Shown here piece by piece: positions 15,423 through 23,827 of a stretch of DNA of 36,861 nucleotides. A program made the translations under genes and the position numbers. The stretch covers positions 1 through 36,861 of the forward strand of contig WGOB01000024.1 of assembly GCA_016124255.1 (NCBI GenBank), given 5' to 3'. A model generated the notes under the pieces. The model saw nothing but the letters and a program-made list of their open reading frames with translations. It ran no database searches and was not told the DNA's origin. This stretch comes from Alphaproteobacteria bacterium (GTDB taxonomy: Bacteria; Pseudomonadota; Alphaproteobacteria; Caulobacterales; Aquidulcibacteraceae). Each line of letters opens with the position of its first letter. Positions within the stretch are counted from its first letter, which is position 1.

Positions 15423-17531
15423 TCAGCGGAAATAGTCGTCCGGCGGGGGACGCGCTTCGACTGGAAAGTCGTTGGCGCCGAAGGCTTCGCGCAGCGAATT
15501 GTAAAAGTCGGCGAGCATCAGCTGGCGCTCGCTGCGCCGCGGCTGCTCGATCCCGGGCAATGGGCGCGCGGGCAGGTCGCGGTGGGCGACGGTCATTACG
15601 TCGTTCCAGATCTCCGCCGGGATGGCGCCGCCGGTGATGCGTCCAACGCCGCGCACGCGGTTCATTGGGGTGAAGTCATCCAGGCCGACCCAGGCGCCGG
15701 CGGTGTAGTCGGCGGTGTAGCCGACGAACCAGGCGTCGCGCCAATCCTGGCTGGTGCCGGTCTTGCCGGCGACGTCACGGCCGCGCATCTGCGCGCGCGT
15801 GCCGGTGCCGCGCAGGACGACTGCGCCGAGAAGGCTCGTCATCTGCTGCGAGAGCGCCTGATCATAGACGCGTTCCGGCGGGGGGCCTTGGTAGCGGTAG
15901 AGCTCTTCGCCGGAGGATGAAGCGATGGAGTCTACGAGATGGGACTCAATCCTCACGCCCTGATGCATGAACACCGAAAACGCCTGCGTCATGTCCCAGA
16001 GCGTCACTTCCTTGGTGCCGAGCGCGATCGAGGTGGGCACGAATTCGCGCGGACGCGGCATCGTCGAGATGCCGAACGAGGCGGCGAGGTCGGCGACGCG
16101 GCGTGGGCCGACTTCGTCCGTGACCTGGGCGGCGACGGTGTTGAGCGAGAGGGCGAACGCCGTGCGCAACGTGACTGCGCCGCGATAGCCTTCGTCGTAA
16201 TTGCGCGGACGCCAATTGCCGATGACGATCGGCTCGTCATAGCGAACGTCCTCGGTGTCGAGGCCTTCGCGCAGCGCGGCTGCGTAGACGAACGCCTTGA
16301 ACGCGGAGCCGGGCTGGCGGCGGGCCTGCACGACACGATTGAATTTCGAGCGGCTGTAATTGGCGCCGCCCACGAGCGCGCGCACCCCGCCTTCGCGGTC
16401 CACCGCCAGGAAGGCGGCCTGCAAGGGGTGTTCGCGATTGTTGGCGCGCGCGCCAAGATGTTCGCGCACCGAACGGCCTGCTGCACGCTGCAGGTTGGCG
16501 TCGACGGTGAGGCGGATCACCAGATCGCGCCGCTGCGGGGGGTAGCGGCGATCTGCGCCCTCTTCACGCGGACACAGGATCGCGCCGGCCTCCTCCTCGC
16601 GTGCGCGGCGATCGCGGCCGACCTCATCGCACGCGCGGGCGAAGGCCAGGTCGAAGACGTAGCCGAGATCGTTCTCCGGCTGCTGGCCGACAATTTCGAT
16701 CTCTTCGGCTGCGGCGGCGTCGCGCTGCTCGGCGGTGATGTAGCGGGCCTCGACCATCGCCTGCAGCACCAGCCGTTGGCGGGCCTGAGCGCGTTCGAGG
16801 TTCTCCGTCGGCGCCGAGCGCGAAGGCGCCTTCGGCAGGCCTGCGAGGATCGCCGCCTGCGCCAGCGTCAGCTCCGTTGCAGGGCGACCAAAATACCGGC
16901 GCGCGGCGGCGTCGACGCCGAACGCACGTTCGCCGAGATAGAGGCGGTTCAAGTAGAGTTCGAGGATGTCATCTTTGCTGAGCAATTGCTCGATGCGCGA
17001 GGCGATCACCATTTCCTGGACCTTGCGCCGCACGGTCTGGCGCGGGTTGAGGAAGAGATTGCGCGCGAGCTGCTGGGTGATCGTGGAGCCGCCCTGGACA
17101 GTGCGGCCCGCCTGCAGATTGGCGAAGAAGGCGCGGATGATGGCGGCGCGGTCGATGCCGGCGTGCTCGTAGAAGCGCCGATCCTCGATGGCGAGGAAAG
17201 CGTGCGGGACATAGGACGGCAATTCTTCAAGGCTGACGCGCTGGCTGTAGTACGGCCCCCGCACGCCAAGCACGCGGCCCTCGCGGTCGAGGAAAGTGAC
17301 GCCGGGCTGGCGATTGATCGACCAGAGCGCCTGCGCATTCGGCACGCTGGGGAGGCCCCAGTAGATGAACGCCCAGACGCCAATGACCGCGGCGAGCGCC
17401 GCCACGCCGCCGACAATCGCCGCGATGCCCCAGATATTGGGGCGTTTTTTGGAGACGAGGTCGGCCCATTGCGCGCGCGCGGCGGCCAGCCGGTTGCGCG
17501 CCCACTCGACGCCGTCCTTCGGCTCGGCCAT
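15423..17531 (-). CDS. Class A penicillin-binding protein (PBP1A-like)
   Basis: The product is a 702-residue bifunctional peptidoglycan synthase. It has a cytoplasmic N-terminus, a membrane anchor at about residues 33-58, and a glycosyltransferase domain with catalytic E116 in AIEDRRFYEHAG. RTVQGGSTITQQLARN and RKVQEMVIASRIEQL are further GT51 motifs. The transpeptidase domain has the SxxK motif PGSAFK (S409, K412), SLN (462-464) and KTG (590-592). It polymerises lipid II and crosslinks the glycan in the periplasm. AAGGAG precedes ATG 17531. It is divergent from the GTA cluster and heads a minus-strand run of four genes. Confidence 0.94.
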   Translation of the reverse strand: MAEPKDGVEWARNRLAAARAQWADLVSKKRPNIWGIAAIVGGVAALAAVIGVWAFIYWGLPSVPNAQALWSINRQPGVTFLDREGRVLGVRGPYYSQRVSLEELPSYVPHAFLAIEDRRFYEHAGIDRAAIIRAFFANLQAGRTVQGGSTITQQLARNLFLNPRQTVRRKVQEMVIASRIEQLLSKDDILELYLNRLYLGERAFGVDAAARRYFGRPATELTLAQAAILAGLPKAPSRSAPTENLERAQARQRLVLQAMVEARYITAEQRDAAAAEEIEIVGQQPENDLGYVFDLAFARACDEVGRDRRAREEEAGAILCPREEGADRRYPPQRRDLVIRLTVDANLQRAAGRSVREHLGARANNREHPLQAAFLAVDREGGVRALVGGANYSRSKFNRVVQARRQPGSAFKAFVYAAALREGLDTEDVRYDEPIVIGNWRPRNYDEGYRGAVTLRTAFALSLNTVAAQVTDEVGPRRVADLAASFGISTMPRPREFVPTSIALGTKEVTLWDMTQAFSVFMHQGVRIESHLVDSIASSSGEELYRYQGPPPERVYDQALSQQMTSLLGAVVLRGTGTRAQMRGRDVAGKTGTSQDWRDAWFVGYTADYTAGAWVGLDDFTPMNRVRGVGRITGGAIPAEIWNDVMTVAHRDLPARPLPGIEQPRRSERQLMLADFYNSLREAFGANDFPVEARPPPDDYFR

Positions 17532-17741
17532 CCGCTCACTCTCCTTGAGCCTCGGGGCTCTCCCCCACCCCTATGGCATAATTCGGGCGCGCCCGCGCTG
17601 GGCGCAGATGGCGGCGCAAAGCGCGGATTCGGAAGCGCCGACTCAGCCGCGCTAAAGCAACGCGCGCTTGATTTTGCGGTTCCAAAGCTGAGCGGCGCAT
17701 GAATCAATCAGACCGGGACGGGCGCGGGCCTAGGATCAGCC
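17532..17741. promoter_or_regulatory. Divergent region holding the PBP and probable GTA promoters
   Basis: The 210-base gap lies between the PBP start and the GTA small terminase. On the plus strand CATAAT (17577-17582) is a good -10 match, but no -35 element lies at 16-18 bases, as expected for an activator-dependent promoter. That would leave about 150 bases of leader. A hairpin GAGCC-TCGG-GGCTC (17547-17560) would lie in the PBP mRNA leader just ahead of its AAGGAG site. IHF-core-like words (TTGATT near 17670, AATCAA near 17702) are present but incomplete. Confidence 0.35.
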
Positions 17742-18110
17742 ATGGTCGAGAAACCCGGCCCCAAGGGGGGCGCTGCACGGAAACGCCCGGCATCGGAAAC
17801 GGCGTGGATGGCGCGCCTCGGACAGGCTCTGGAAGGCGCGCACGCCGCGTTTTCGGCGGGTGATCTTGAGGAGGCCGAACGACGTGCGCGCGCGGTTTCG
17901 GCGCTGGTGAAGGCGCTGCGCGAGACGCACGCCCTGCATCAGGCGTTCGTATCATCGGGCGAGGACTTGGAAGACGGAGAGACCCGTACGCAGTTTTTGC
18001 GCCGAGTGGCTGGCTACATGGCCCCTGAGCGAGCTCAGGAGCTTCTTCGACGCCTTGCCGACGAGGGACGCGAAGCGTCTCTGGCGGGACTGGGAGACAT
18101 GGGCCCATGA
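17742..18110 (+). CDS. GTA small terminase-like protein (g1)
   Basis: The 122-residue, largely helical protein has a basic N-terminus (KPGPKGGAARKRP). A central helical hairpin (about 25-65) is typical of terminase oligomerisation regions, and the C-terminal helix (ERAQELLRRLADEG) is a candidate contact for the large terminase. Sequence similarity in this family is low; the call rests on its place directly before the large terminase. In GTAs this subunit lacks specific pac-site recognition, which is thought to allow random packaging. ATG 17742 is the first good start; no strong Shine-Dalgarno is seen. The next gene begins inside its last 19 codons. Confidence 0.75.
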   Translation: MVEKPGPKGGAARKRPASETAWMARLGQALEGAHAAFSAGDLEEAERRARAVSALVKALRETHALHQAFVSSGEDLEDGETRTQFLRRVAGYMAPERAQELLRRLADEGREASLAGLGDMGP

Positions 18111-19284
18111 CGCGCAGCTGGCGCCGCACGGGGCGTGGCGCACCTGGGTGTTTTTGGGCGGGCGCGGCGCGGGCAAGACGCGCGCCGGCGCTGAATGGAT
18201 CAAGGGCGGCGTCCGGTCCGGTCGCATCGGTCGCATCGCGCTGATCGGCCCGACGCTGCTCGATGCGCGCGCCGTGATGTTGGAAGGGCCCTCGGGGTTG
18301 CTGCGCGGCGCCGGCGAACGGCCGGCGTTCGCTCCCAGCCTGCGACGGCTCGAATGGCGCAACGGCGCAGTCGCGCATGTTTATTCGGCGGAGGACCCAA
18401 ACAGCCTGCGCGGTCCGCAATTCGATGCGGCGTGGGGCGACGAGTTCTGCTTCTGGGCGCATCCGCAGGAGACGCTCGATACGCTCGCGCATGGGCTTCG
18501 CCTCGGGGACGTGCCGCGTTTGGTGATCACCACTACGCCGCGGCCCGCGCCGGCGCTCCTGGATCTGCTGAAGCGGCGCGACACGCGCGTCACGCACGCG
18601 AGCACGTTCGTCAATCGCTGGAATCTCTCGCGCGCTTTCATCGAGGGATTGGAAGCGGCGTATCGCGGCACGCCGGCGCAGCGGCAGGAAGTTTATGGGG
18701 AGATCGTCGAGCAGCTTGAGGGGGCGCTCTGGTCGCGGGCGCAGCTGGAGCAGGCGCGCGTCGCGAATGCGCCAGCGCTCGACCGTATCATCGTCGCGGT
18801 CGATCCGCCGCTGATTGTCGGCGCGGCGGCGGATACGTGCGGGATCGTGGCGGCCGGCGCATGCGGGCAAGATCTGGAGCGGCGGGCGTTCGTGCTGGCG
18901 GATGCGAGCATCCAGGGGGCGGCGCCGGAAGTGTGGTCGGCGCGCGTGGCGGCGCTGGCGCGCGACGTCGGCGCCCACTCGATTATCGCTGAATCGAACG
19001 GCGGCGGCGAACTGGTGCGGACGACGTTGCGCCTGGTGTCGGGCGATGTGCCGGTGAGCCTGCGTCACGCGCGCTTCAGCAAGCGTGAGCGCGCGCAACC
19101 TGTGGCGCTGCTCTACGCCCAGGGGCGGGTCAAGCATGTCGGCGCGATGCCGGCGCTGGAGGAAGAAATGTGCGCCTTCGGCGCCAAGGATTTTCGCGGC
19201 AGTCCGGACCGCATGGATGCGCTGGTGTGGGCCATCCACGATCTGCTGCTCCATGGCGCGACGCCTGGCGTACGCCGCTTCTGA
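18055..19284 (+). CDS. GTA large terminase (g2), DNA-packaging ATPase/nuclease
   Basis: The 409-residue protein has an N-terminal ATPase with Walker A GGRGAGKT (35-42), Walker B AAWGDE (D129, E130) and the coupling motif VITTTPRP. The RNase H-like nuclease has acidic residues D250 (AVDPP), E312 (AESNGGG) and D387 (GSPDRMDALVWA). It threads DNA into the prohead and cuts it at headful. No ATG is available in frame upstream of the conserved N-terminus, so the likely start is TTG 18055, which overlaps g1. CTG 18025 is a less likely alternative. Its length is close to that of other GTA large terminases. Confidence 0.93.
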   Translation: MPTRDAKRLWRDWETWAHDAQLAPHGAWRTWVFLGGRGAGKTRAGAEWIKGGVRSGRIGRIALIGPTLLDARAVMLEGPSGLLRGAGERPAFAPSLRRLEWRNGAVAHVYSAEDPNSLRGPQFDAAWGDEFCFWAHPQETLDTLAHGLRLGDVPRLVITTTPRPAPALLDLLKRRDTRVTHASTFVNRWNLSRAFIEGLEAAYRGTPAQRQEVYGEIVEQLEGALWSRAQLEQARVANAPALDRIIVAVDPPLIVGAAADTCGIVAAGACGQDLERRAFVLADASIQGAAPEVWSARVAALARDVGAHSIIAESNGGGELVRTTLRLVSGDVPVSLRHARFSKRERAQPVALLYAQGRVKHVGAMPALEEEMCAFGAKDFRGSPDRMDALVWAIHDLLLHGATPGVRRF

Positions 19285-19295
19285 GGACGAATGTG

Positions 19296-20453
19296 ATGCT
19301 TGATTGGTTGCGGCGGCGCGCATCGGCGCCGCCAACTGCGCCTGCGCCCGAACGGAAGTTCATGGCCTGGCGCAGCCTTGCTTCGCCCTATTGGCCGAGC
19401 CGCGATCCCGGCGCGTTCGCCCGCGAGGGATTTGCGCGCAACGCAGTGGCTTATCGGTGCGTGCGCCTGATCGCGGAAGCGGCGGCGAGCGCGCCCATTC
19501 GGGTCGCGCCCGAGGCGCACCCGCTGGCGCTGCTGCTGAACCGTCCGAACCCGGAGCAGACCGGGGTGGAGCTGATGGAGAGCTTCTTCGGGCACCTGCA
19601 GGTCACGGGCAACGCCTATCTGGAGGCGTCGGCGTTCGATGACGCGCCGCCGCGGGAACTTTATGTTCTGCGCCCGGATCGAATGCGCGTCGTGCCCGGG
19701 CCGAACGGCTGGCCGATCGCGTGGGAGCACCGCGCCGGCGACAGCGTGCGCCGGTTCGACCGCGATCCGCTGAGCGAGCGCGCGCCGATCCTGCACCTGA
19801 AGCTCTTTCATCCGGCCGACGATTGGTACGGGCTTTCGCCGATGGAGGCCGCGGCCTATGCGATCGACATTCACAACGCCGGGGGCGCGTGGAACAAGGC
19901 GCTGATCGACAACGCGGCCCGGCCATCCGGCGCGCTCGTCTATAGCGGGGTCGGCGGCGCGGAGCGGCTGAGCGAAGAACAATTCCAGCGCATCAAGACC
20001 GAACTCGAGGAGGCGCATACGGGCGCGTCGAATGCAGGGCGCCCGTTGCTGCTCGAAGGCGGGCTTGACTGGAAGCCGATGAGTCTCACGCCGGCGGATA
20101 TGGATTTCATCGAGGCGCGCCACGCCGCGGCGCGTGAGATTGCGCTGGCCTTCGGGGTGCCGCCGATGTTGCTCGGTATTCCGGGCGACAACACCTATTC
20201 GAACTATCGCGAAGCCAATCTCGCCTTCTGGCGCCAGACGGCGCTGCCGTTGGCGCACAAGGCCGCGCGCGCGATCGAGATCTGGCTCGGCGACCGCTGG
20301 CGCGAGCGTGCGTCGCTGCGCGTCGATCTGGAGGCGGTGCCGGCTTTGGCGGCCGAGCGCGACGCGCTTTGGGCGCGCGTGGCGAACGCGGATTTTCTGA
20401 GCGAAGGCGAAAAACGCATCCTCGCGGGCGTGGATGCGCCGCCCGCGTCATGA
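19296..20453 (+). CDS. GTA portal protein (g3), HK97 family
   Basis: The 385-residue protein fits phage HK97-type portals. It has NAVAYRCVRLIAEAAAS near the N-terminus, PLALLLNRPNPEQTGVELM, and KLFHPADDWYGLSPMEAAAY. The C-terminal part has the family hallmark PGDNTYSNYREANLAFWRQT. Twelve copies should form the DNA channel at the capsid vertex where the terminase docks. The start is ATG 19296, directly after a GTG at 19293; GAGGACGA provides a ribosome site. The stop overlaps the protease start (ATGA). Confidence 0.93.
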   Translation: MLDWLRRRASAPPTAPAPERKFMAWRSLASPYWPSRDPGAFAREGFARNAVAYRCVRLIAEAAASAPIRVAPEAHPLALLLNRPNPEQTGVELMESFFGHLQVTGNAYLEASAFDDAPPRELYVLRPDRMRVVPGPNGWPIAWEHRAGDSVRRFDRDPLSERAPILHLKLFHPADDWYGLSPMEAAAYAIDIHNAGGAWNKALIDNAARPSGALVYSGVGGAERLSEEQFQRIKTELEEAHTGASNAGRPLLLEGGLDWKPMSLTPADMDFIEARHAAAREIALAFGVPPMLLGIPGDNTYSNYREANLAFWRQTALPLAHKAARAIEIWLGDRWRERASLRVDLEAVPALAAERDALWARVANADFLSEGEKRILAGVDAPPAS

Positions 20454-20878
20454 GGGGCCAGATCGTTGTTGAGGGATACGCCGCGCTCTTCGGGACGCCG
20501 GATATGGAAGGCGACGTGGTTCGCGCCGGCGCGTTCCGGGAGAGCCTGAAGCGGCGTCCGCACGCGCCGATGCTGCTGCAGCACGAACCGCGGCTCCTGG
20601 CCGGCGTATGGAGCGCGCTTCGCGAGGACGCGCGCGGCCTTTTCGTCCGTGGTCGGATCGACCCGACGCTGCCGGGCGCGGCGCGCGCACGCGCAGCGCT
20701 TGGCGACGGCGTCGACGGCTTGTCGATCGGGTTTGTCGCGGTTGTTTCCGAACGGACGCCGGCGGGGCGCGTCCTGATTGAAGTCGAGCTGCTCGAAGTG
20801 TCCATCGTCGCGCAGCCGATGCAGCCGCAGGCGCGGCTGATCTGGAGAGAGGCGGCGGCGATTGCGCACGCCGCCTGA
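20450..20878 (+). CDS. GTA prohead protease (g4), HK97 family
   Basis: The 142-residue protein is short but complete. FEGYAALFGTPD-like opening residues (VEGYAALFGTPDMEGD) precede the catalytic H45 in LLQHEP, S92 in GVDGLSIGF, and ELLEVSIVAQPMQPQA, all characteristic of the HK97 U35 serine protease. It should remove the N-terminal scaffolding segment of the capsid protein during maturation. ATG 20450 overlaps the portal stop. In R. capsulatus a small gene (g3.5) separates portal and protease; here they overlap. Confidence 0.92.
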   Translation: MRGQIVVEGYAALFGTPDMEGDVVRAGAFRESLKRRPHAPMLLQHEPRLLAGVWSALREDARGLFVRGRIDPTLPGAARARAALGDGVDGLSIGFVAVVSERTPAGRVLIEVELLEVSIVAQPMQPQARLIWREAAAIAHAA

Positions 20879-20894
20879 GTGAGAAGGAGCAAGT

Positions 20895-22106
20895 GTGAGA
20901 AAGGAAATCAAAGCCGCGCCTCGGTTGGAGACCAAGGCCGAATCCGAAACCCTGTTGCGCGCGTTCGAGGCTTACAAGGACGCCAATGATGCGCGCCTCG
21001 TCGCGATCGAGCGCAATCGCGCTGACGTGCTCTTGGAGGACAAGGTCGATCGGATCGACCGCGCGCTGACAGAGCAGAAGTCGCTGATCGAGCGGATCGC
21101 GCTGGCTGGCCGGCGTCCGACGCTCGCGGCCGATGCGCGGGTGTCGGAGCACAAGTCGGCGTGGAGCGCCTATCTGCGCCGTGGCGACGAGGCCGCGCTT
21201 ACGCGGATCGAAACCAAGGAATTGGCGGTCTCCGACGACGGGGCCTACATCGCGCCGCCCGAACTCGATCGCATGATCGAGAGCCGGCTGAAGGCGGTGT
21301 CGCCGATGCGGGCGATCGCGACGGTGCGGACCACCGGCGCGAACGTCTTCAAAAAGCCGATCTCGACGACGGCGGCGGGGACCGGCTGGGTGTCGGAAAC
21401 CGGCGCGCGGGATCAAACGACGCCGCCGGCGCTGGCCCTGATCGAATTCCCGACGGCGGAACTCTACGCCAATCTTGCGGCCACGCAGACGCTGCTCGAC
21501 GACGCGTATGTCAATCTCGAGGAATGGATCGCCGGCGAGGTTGAAGAGGCGTTCGCCGGCCAGGAACGGACGGCGTTCGTCACCGGCAACGGAACCAACA
21601 AACCCAAGGGATTCCTGAGCTACACCAATGTCGCCGACGCCGGTCAGGACTGGGAAGAGGTCGGCTACATCGCGTCCGGCGCGGCGGGCGCTTTCGCCAC
21701 CGCGGATCCGGTCGACAAGCTGATCGACCTCGTCTACGCGCCGAAGGCGCAGTTTCGTCAGAATGGACGCTTCGTGATGAACCGCAAGACGGTGTCCGCG
21801 GTGCGCAAACTGAAGGATGCTGACGACCACTACATCTGGCAGCCGAGCGATCAGGGTGCAGGGTCATCGCTGCTGGGCTATCCGATCACCGAGATCGAAG
21901 AGATGCCCAACATCGCCGCTGACGCTTTCGCCATCGCGTTCGGCGATTTCGCGCGGTTCTACCTCATCGTGGATCGGGCGGGCGTGCGGGTGCTGCGTGA
22001 TCCGTTCACGGCTAAGCCCTACGTTCTGTTCTACGTGACCAAGCGCGTCGGCGGCGGGATCCAGAACTACGACGCCGTCAAGCTGATGAAGTTCGCCGCG
22101 AGCTGA
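20895..22106 (+). CDS. GTA major capsid protein (g5), HK97 fold
   Basis: The 403-residue protein begins with a charged helical region (about residues 1-85) matching the delta scaffolding domain that the g4 protease removes. The HK97-fold body includes ELAVSDDGAYIAPPELDRMI, GTGWVSETGARDQTTPPAL, the E-loop area and AFVTGNGTNKPKGFL. Near the end are RFYLIVDRAGVRVLRDPFT and VGGGIQNYDAVKLMKF. These motifs are diagnostic for GTA and Siphoviridae-like capsids. GTG 20895 is preceded by GAAGGAGC, a good ribosome site fitting a highly expressed gene. A small hairpin follows the stop. Confidence 0.96.
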   Translation: MRKEIKAAPRLETKAESETLLRAFEAYKDANDARLVAIERNRADVLLEDKVDRIDRALTEQKSLIERIALAGRRPTLAADARVSEHKSAWSAYLRRGDEAALTRIETKELAVSDDGAYIAPPELDRMIESRLKAVSPMRAIATVRTTGANVFKKPISTTAAGTGWVSETGARDQTTPPALALIEFPTAELYANLAATQTLLDDAYVNLEEWIAGEVEEAFAGQERTAFVTGNGTNKPKGFLSYTNVADAGQDWEEVGYIASGAAGAFATADPVDKLIDLVYAPKAQFRQNGRFVMNRKTVSAVRKLKDADDHYIWQPSDQGAGSSLLGYPITEIEEMPNIAADAFAIAFGDFARFYLIVDRAGVRVLRDPFTAKPYVLFYVTKRVGGGIQNYDAVKLMKFAAS

Positions 22107-22110
22107 CGTC

Positions 22111-22124
22111 TCCCCTATCGGGGA
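22111..22124 (+). terminator. Small hairpin after the capsid gene, possible attenuator
   Basis: TCCCC-TATC-GGGGA forms a perfect 5-base-pair stem with a 4-base loop, in the 31-base gap between capsid and connector genes. No T-run follows (next bases CAAGGTTAG), so it is not a classical intrinsic terminator. It could be an RNA-stability element or a pause site that raises capsid yield relative to downstream genes. Confidence 0.3.
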
Positions 22125-22137
22125 CAAGGTTAGAATA

Positions 22138-22698
22138 ATGTCCATCACCATCCTTGCGCCTCCGGCGAGCGAGCCTGTCTCTCTCGCCGAGGCGAAATTG
22201 TTCCTGCGCGTCGACCATGACGCGGAGGACGACTTGATCACGATGATGATCGTCGCTGCACGCGAAGCGGTTGAAGCGGGCGCGGGGCGTGCGCTCATCA
22301 CGCGGCGTGTGCGCGAGAGCCTCGATATCTGGCGGCGCGATGCGGTGGGCGGCGCGCTGCTCGGGCAGGGGCCCGTGACCGATGTGGTTGCGGTGCGGCT
22401 GCTTGCCGCCAACGGCAGCGAGAGCGTGATCGATCCGGAGCGCTATCGCCTCGATGGCGCACGTGACCGCCCGCGTCTGGTGTTCGAAACCGGATTGCCG
22501 GCGACGCTGCGGACGGCCGGCGGGGTTGAGATCGATTACGATGCCGGGATGGCTGCGAGTGCGGCCGAGCTGCCGACGGCGTTGCGGATTTCGGTGCTGC
22601 AGGTGGTCGCGACTCTTTATGACACGCGCGAGGGGGCCGTGAAGCTGCCGGAGGGAGCGCGGGCGCTGATGGCGCCGTTTGCGCCGCCGCGGCTATGA
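22138..22698 (+). CDS. GTA head-tail connector (g6)
   Basis: The 186-residue protein has the gp6-like connector pattern: EPVSLAEAKLFLRVDHDAEDDLI, a helix through AAREAVEAGAGRALI, and LDIWRRD. The C-terminal LRISVLQVVATLYDTREG is equally typical. A ring of these subunits attaches below the portal and extends the DNA channel. ATG 22138 follows the short hairpin gap after the capsid gene, with AAGG about 10 bases upstream. The TGA overlaps the next ATG (ATGA). Confidence 0.9.
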   Translation: MSITILAPPASEPVSLAEAKLFLRVDHDAEDDLITMMIVAAREAVEAGAGRALITRRVRESLDIWRRDAVGGALLGQGPVTDVVAVRLLAANGSESVIDPERYRLDGARDRPRLVFETGLPATLRTAGGVEIDYDAGMAASAAELPTALRISVLQVVATLYDTREGAVKLPEGARALMAPFAPPRL

Positions 22699-23015
22699 GC
22701 GACGCCGCAAGCGGGCTGCGTGCGCGGGCGATGCTGCAATCGCCAACACGCATAGACGACGATCTGGGCGGCGCGACGCTGGGCTGGGCCGACGAAGGCG
22801 AGGTCTGGGCGCGGATCGAGGCGCGCGGCGGCGGTCTTGGCGCGGGTCTCGACGGTGAAGTCTCACGCACGCTCTGGCGCGCGGAATTGCGGGCGCCGTC
22901 GCTCGTCGCCGCAGGGTGGCGGCTCTTGTGGGAGGGGCGTGGGTTGCGGGTGCTGACGGTGCTGCCGGCGGCGCCGGGTTTTGTCGCGATCGAGTGCGAG
23001 GAGGACGCGCCGTGA
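22695..23015 (+). CDS. GTA head closure/adaptor protein (g7)
   Basis: The 106-residue protein is predicted to be mostly strand. GEVWARIEARGGG is the head-closure family motif, followed by LWRAELRAPSLVAAGWRLLWEGRGLRVLTVLP. Such stoppers close the connector after packaging and receive the tail. Its start overlaps the g6 stop, and its stop overlaps the GTG of g8. The similarity is modest but the location is exact for g7. Confidence 0.87.
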   Translation: MSDAASGLRARAMLQSPTRIDDDLGGATLGWADEGEVWARIEARGGGLGAGLDGEVSRTLWRAELRAPSLVAAGWRLLWEGRGLRVLTVLPAAPGFVAIECEEDAP

Positions 23016-23419
23016 GCGCTGATCGCGCGCTCGGCGAAGCCATCAGGGCAGCGGCGATGGGGGATGCGGGCGTCAAGGCGACGCTCGGGGATCCGGTGCG
23101 GTTTTTTGACGAGCGCCCCCTCAACGCGGCGCTGCCGTGCGTGACGTTCGCGCGCTTCGAGAGTCGCGCGGCTGATGCTGCGGAGGCGCAAGCGCTTGAG
23201 CAGATCGTCACGTTGAACGTCTGGTCGCGCCAGGGCGGGCGCGCTGAGACCCTCGATGCGCTCGCAGCGCTGCGTGCGGCGCTGCACGACGCAACGCTCA
23301 CTATCGAGGGGCGAACATTGGTGCTGATCCACGCCGTCTTCAGCGACGCGTTCCGCGTCGGCGACGGCCAAACCACGCAAGGCGTTCTGCGCCTGCGTGC
23401 GATCACTGAAGAGGCATAA
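23012..23419 (+). CDS. GTA tail terminator-like protein (g8), DUF3168
   Basis: The 135-residue protein matches DUF3168. It has LGEAIRAAAMGDAGVKATLGDPVRFFDERP, the ALPCVTFARFESR strand, and NVWSRQGGRAETLDALAALRAAL. These proteins cap the tail tube and join it to the head adaptor. The correct start is GTG 23012, which overlaps the g7 stop (GTGA). Its TAA is immediately followed by the ATG of g9. Confidence 0.9.
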   Translation: MSADRALGEAIRAAAMGDAGVKATLGDPVRFFDERPLNAALPCVTFARFESRAADAAEAQALEQIVTLNVWSRQGGRAETLDALAALRAALHDATLTIEGRTLVLIHAVFSDAFRVGDGQTTQGVLRLRAITEEA

Positions 23420-23827
23420 ATGGCAGGACAGAAGGGACGCGACGTCCTCCTCAAAATTCACGACGGCGCCGGGTTCGTGACCATCGCGGGGCTGCGTGCG
23501 AAGACGATCTCGCTCAATGCGCGCACGGTCGACGCCACGAGCGCTGAAAGCGCAAGCGCATGGCGCGAGCTGATCGCCGGAGCCGGGGTGAAGTCCGCCA
23601 CGGTAAGCGGCGCCGGCGTCTTCAAGGACGCCGCGAGCGACGCTGAAATGCGCGAAGCGTTCTTCGCGCAAGAGGCCCGCGCCTGGCAAGTGATCGTGCC
23701 GGATTTCGGTGCGCTGGAAGGACCCTTCCTGATCGAAGCGCTCGACTATACCGGCGACCACGACGGTGAAGCAGCGTTCGCCGTGACGCTCGCGTCCGCC
23801 GGCGCGATCGCGTTCGCCGCTGCATGA
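23420..23827 (+). CDS. GTA major tail tube protein (g9)
   Basis: The 135-residue protein matches the TP901-1-type tail tube family. It opens AGQKGRDVLLKI, with FVTIAGLRAKTISLNARTVD and the conserved ESASAWRELIAGAGVKSATV. The C-terminal LEGPFLIEALDYTGDHDGEAAF is also typical. Hexameric rings stack to form the tail tube. ATG 23420 directly abuts the g8 stop, and the TGA overlaps the g10 start. Confidence 0.93.
   Translation: MAGQKGRDVLLKIHDGAGFVTIAGLRAKTISLNARTVDATSAESASAWRELIAGAGVKSATVSGAGVFKDAASDAEMREAFFAQEARAWQVIVPDFGALEGPFLIEALDYTGDHDGEAAFAVTLASAGAIAFAAA

Noticed and set aside
15939-17702. 587-codon frame on the plus strand
   Set aside because: It lies wholly opposite the penicillin-binding protein gene, whose catalytic motifs are all intact.
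17704-19335. 543-codon frame on the minus strand
   Set aside because: It is opposite the two terminase genes; composition is arginine/alanine-rich and no motif is present.
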